DNA from: Anabaena catenula FACHB-362
GTDB lineage: Bacteria; Cyanobacteriota; Cyanobacteriia; Cyanobacteriales; Nostocaceae
Direction of reading: 5' to 3'
Assembly: GCF_014698735.1 (NCBI RefSeq)
Contig: NZ_JACJTQ010000007.1
Location: forward strand, 1-64,000
DNA: 64,000 nt
The translations under genes and the position numbers were made by a program. Within the stretch, counting starts at the first letter, position 1; the number at the start of each line of letters is the position of its first letter. A model generated the notes under the pieces. The model did no database searches. It worked only from the letters and a program-made list of their open reading frames with translations, and was not told the DNA's origin. This document shows, in pieces, positions 63,906 through 64,000 of the stretch.

Positions 63906-64000
63906 CTAAACAACAAAACTAGCTTCTTCCCCAAGAGATGCCTGCCAACTACGAGCATCATAATAAAGGTCTGCCAGGGTAATACTGTACAAAGCTTCTT
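63906..64000 (-). CDS. 3' end of an unrecognised protein (partial, runs off the window)
   Basis: On the minus strand a reading frame enters from the window edge and stops with TAG at 63906-63908. The last 31 codons give EALYSITLADLYYDARSWQA then SLGEEASFVV. This is protein-like, with tryptophan and aromatic residues, but the family is not recognised from so short a tail. Confidence 0.6.
   Translation of the reverse strand, partial: EALYSITLADLYYDARSWQASLGEEASFVV

Overview
The window looks like chromosome of a filamentous, probably heterocyst-forming cyanobacterium (Nostocales, Anabaena/Nostoc/Dolichospermum-like). The evidence is: HIP1 octamers (GCGATCGC) in many housekeeping genes; many 7-bp tandem repeats (STRRs) and short palindromic repeats between genes; cyanobacterial genes such as ftn2/zipN, a CruF/CruG-like carotenoid pair, a Get3d-type ATPase, cyanobacteriochrome-like GAF sensor kinases and a DUF2358 protein. 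No heterocyst-specific gene was found, so the order is an inference. Most of the window is ordinary chromosome with accessory patches.

Layout. 0-3.2 kb: two divergent glycosyltransferases (the left one with a cut C-terminus, next to what may be a transposase start), an M41-like metalloprotease without an AAA domain, and a small metal-binding-like protein. 3.6-5.7 kb: an unrecognised two-gene operon with a 4-bp overlap. 5.8-10.4 kb: alaS, a TerB-like protein, a transposase scar and small proteins. 10.8-19.5 kb: a MITE, cytochrome P450, a PLP enzyme, a flavin-fold protein, GST, a GNAT-cupin-phosphatase operon, rnhA and a REC-GGDEF-EAL protein. 20.2-22.5 kb: cruG-cruF (myxol glycoside carotenoids). 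23.5-25.1 kb: rplU-rpmA and tRNA-Lys(UUU). 25.1-32.1 kb: aldose epimerase, pdhA, ftn2 and argS. 32.3-40.2 kb: a secreted protein, an acetyltransferase, the dhaK-dhaL-dhaM/HPr/EI dihydroxyacetone kinase relay, def and an HtrA protease. 40.6-42.6 kb: a small defence-like patch (AbiTii/HEPN/HhH-like protein plus a VapBC-type module) directly upstream of dnaN. 44.1-54.3 kb: a cyanobacteriochrome-like kinase, get3d, an ABC ATPase, an exported flavoprotein, clpS, a DUF2103 protein and moaE. 54.8-61.9 kb: a four-gene two-component cluster. 62.2-64 kb: pyrR, cobD and the tail of one more gene.

How genes work together. DhaK, DhaL and the DhaM-HPr-EI fusion supply every step needed to pass phosphate from PEP to dihydroxyacetone, without any sugar-PTS gene in view. 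The three kinases and the Rcp1-like regulator at 54.8-61.9 kb look like one signalling locus that repeats have partly rearranged: the first kinase has lost its receiver domain and two repeat types flank the regulator/hybrid-kinase pair in mirror order. CruF and CruG act in successive steps of one pathway.

The best candidates for something undescribed are the 3659-5676 operon, the AbiTii/HEPN/HhH-like protein at 40613-41803, and the repeat families (two MITE types and a TAATTCG array that supplies or abuts the stop codons of four genes).
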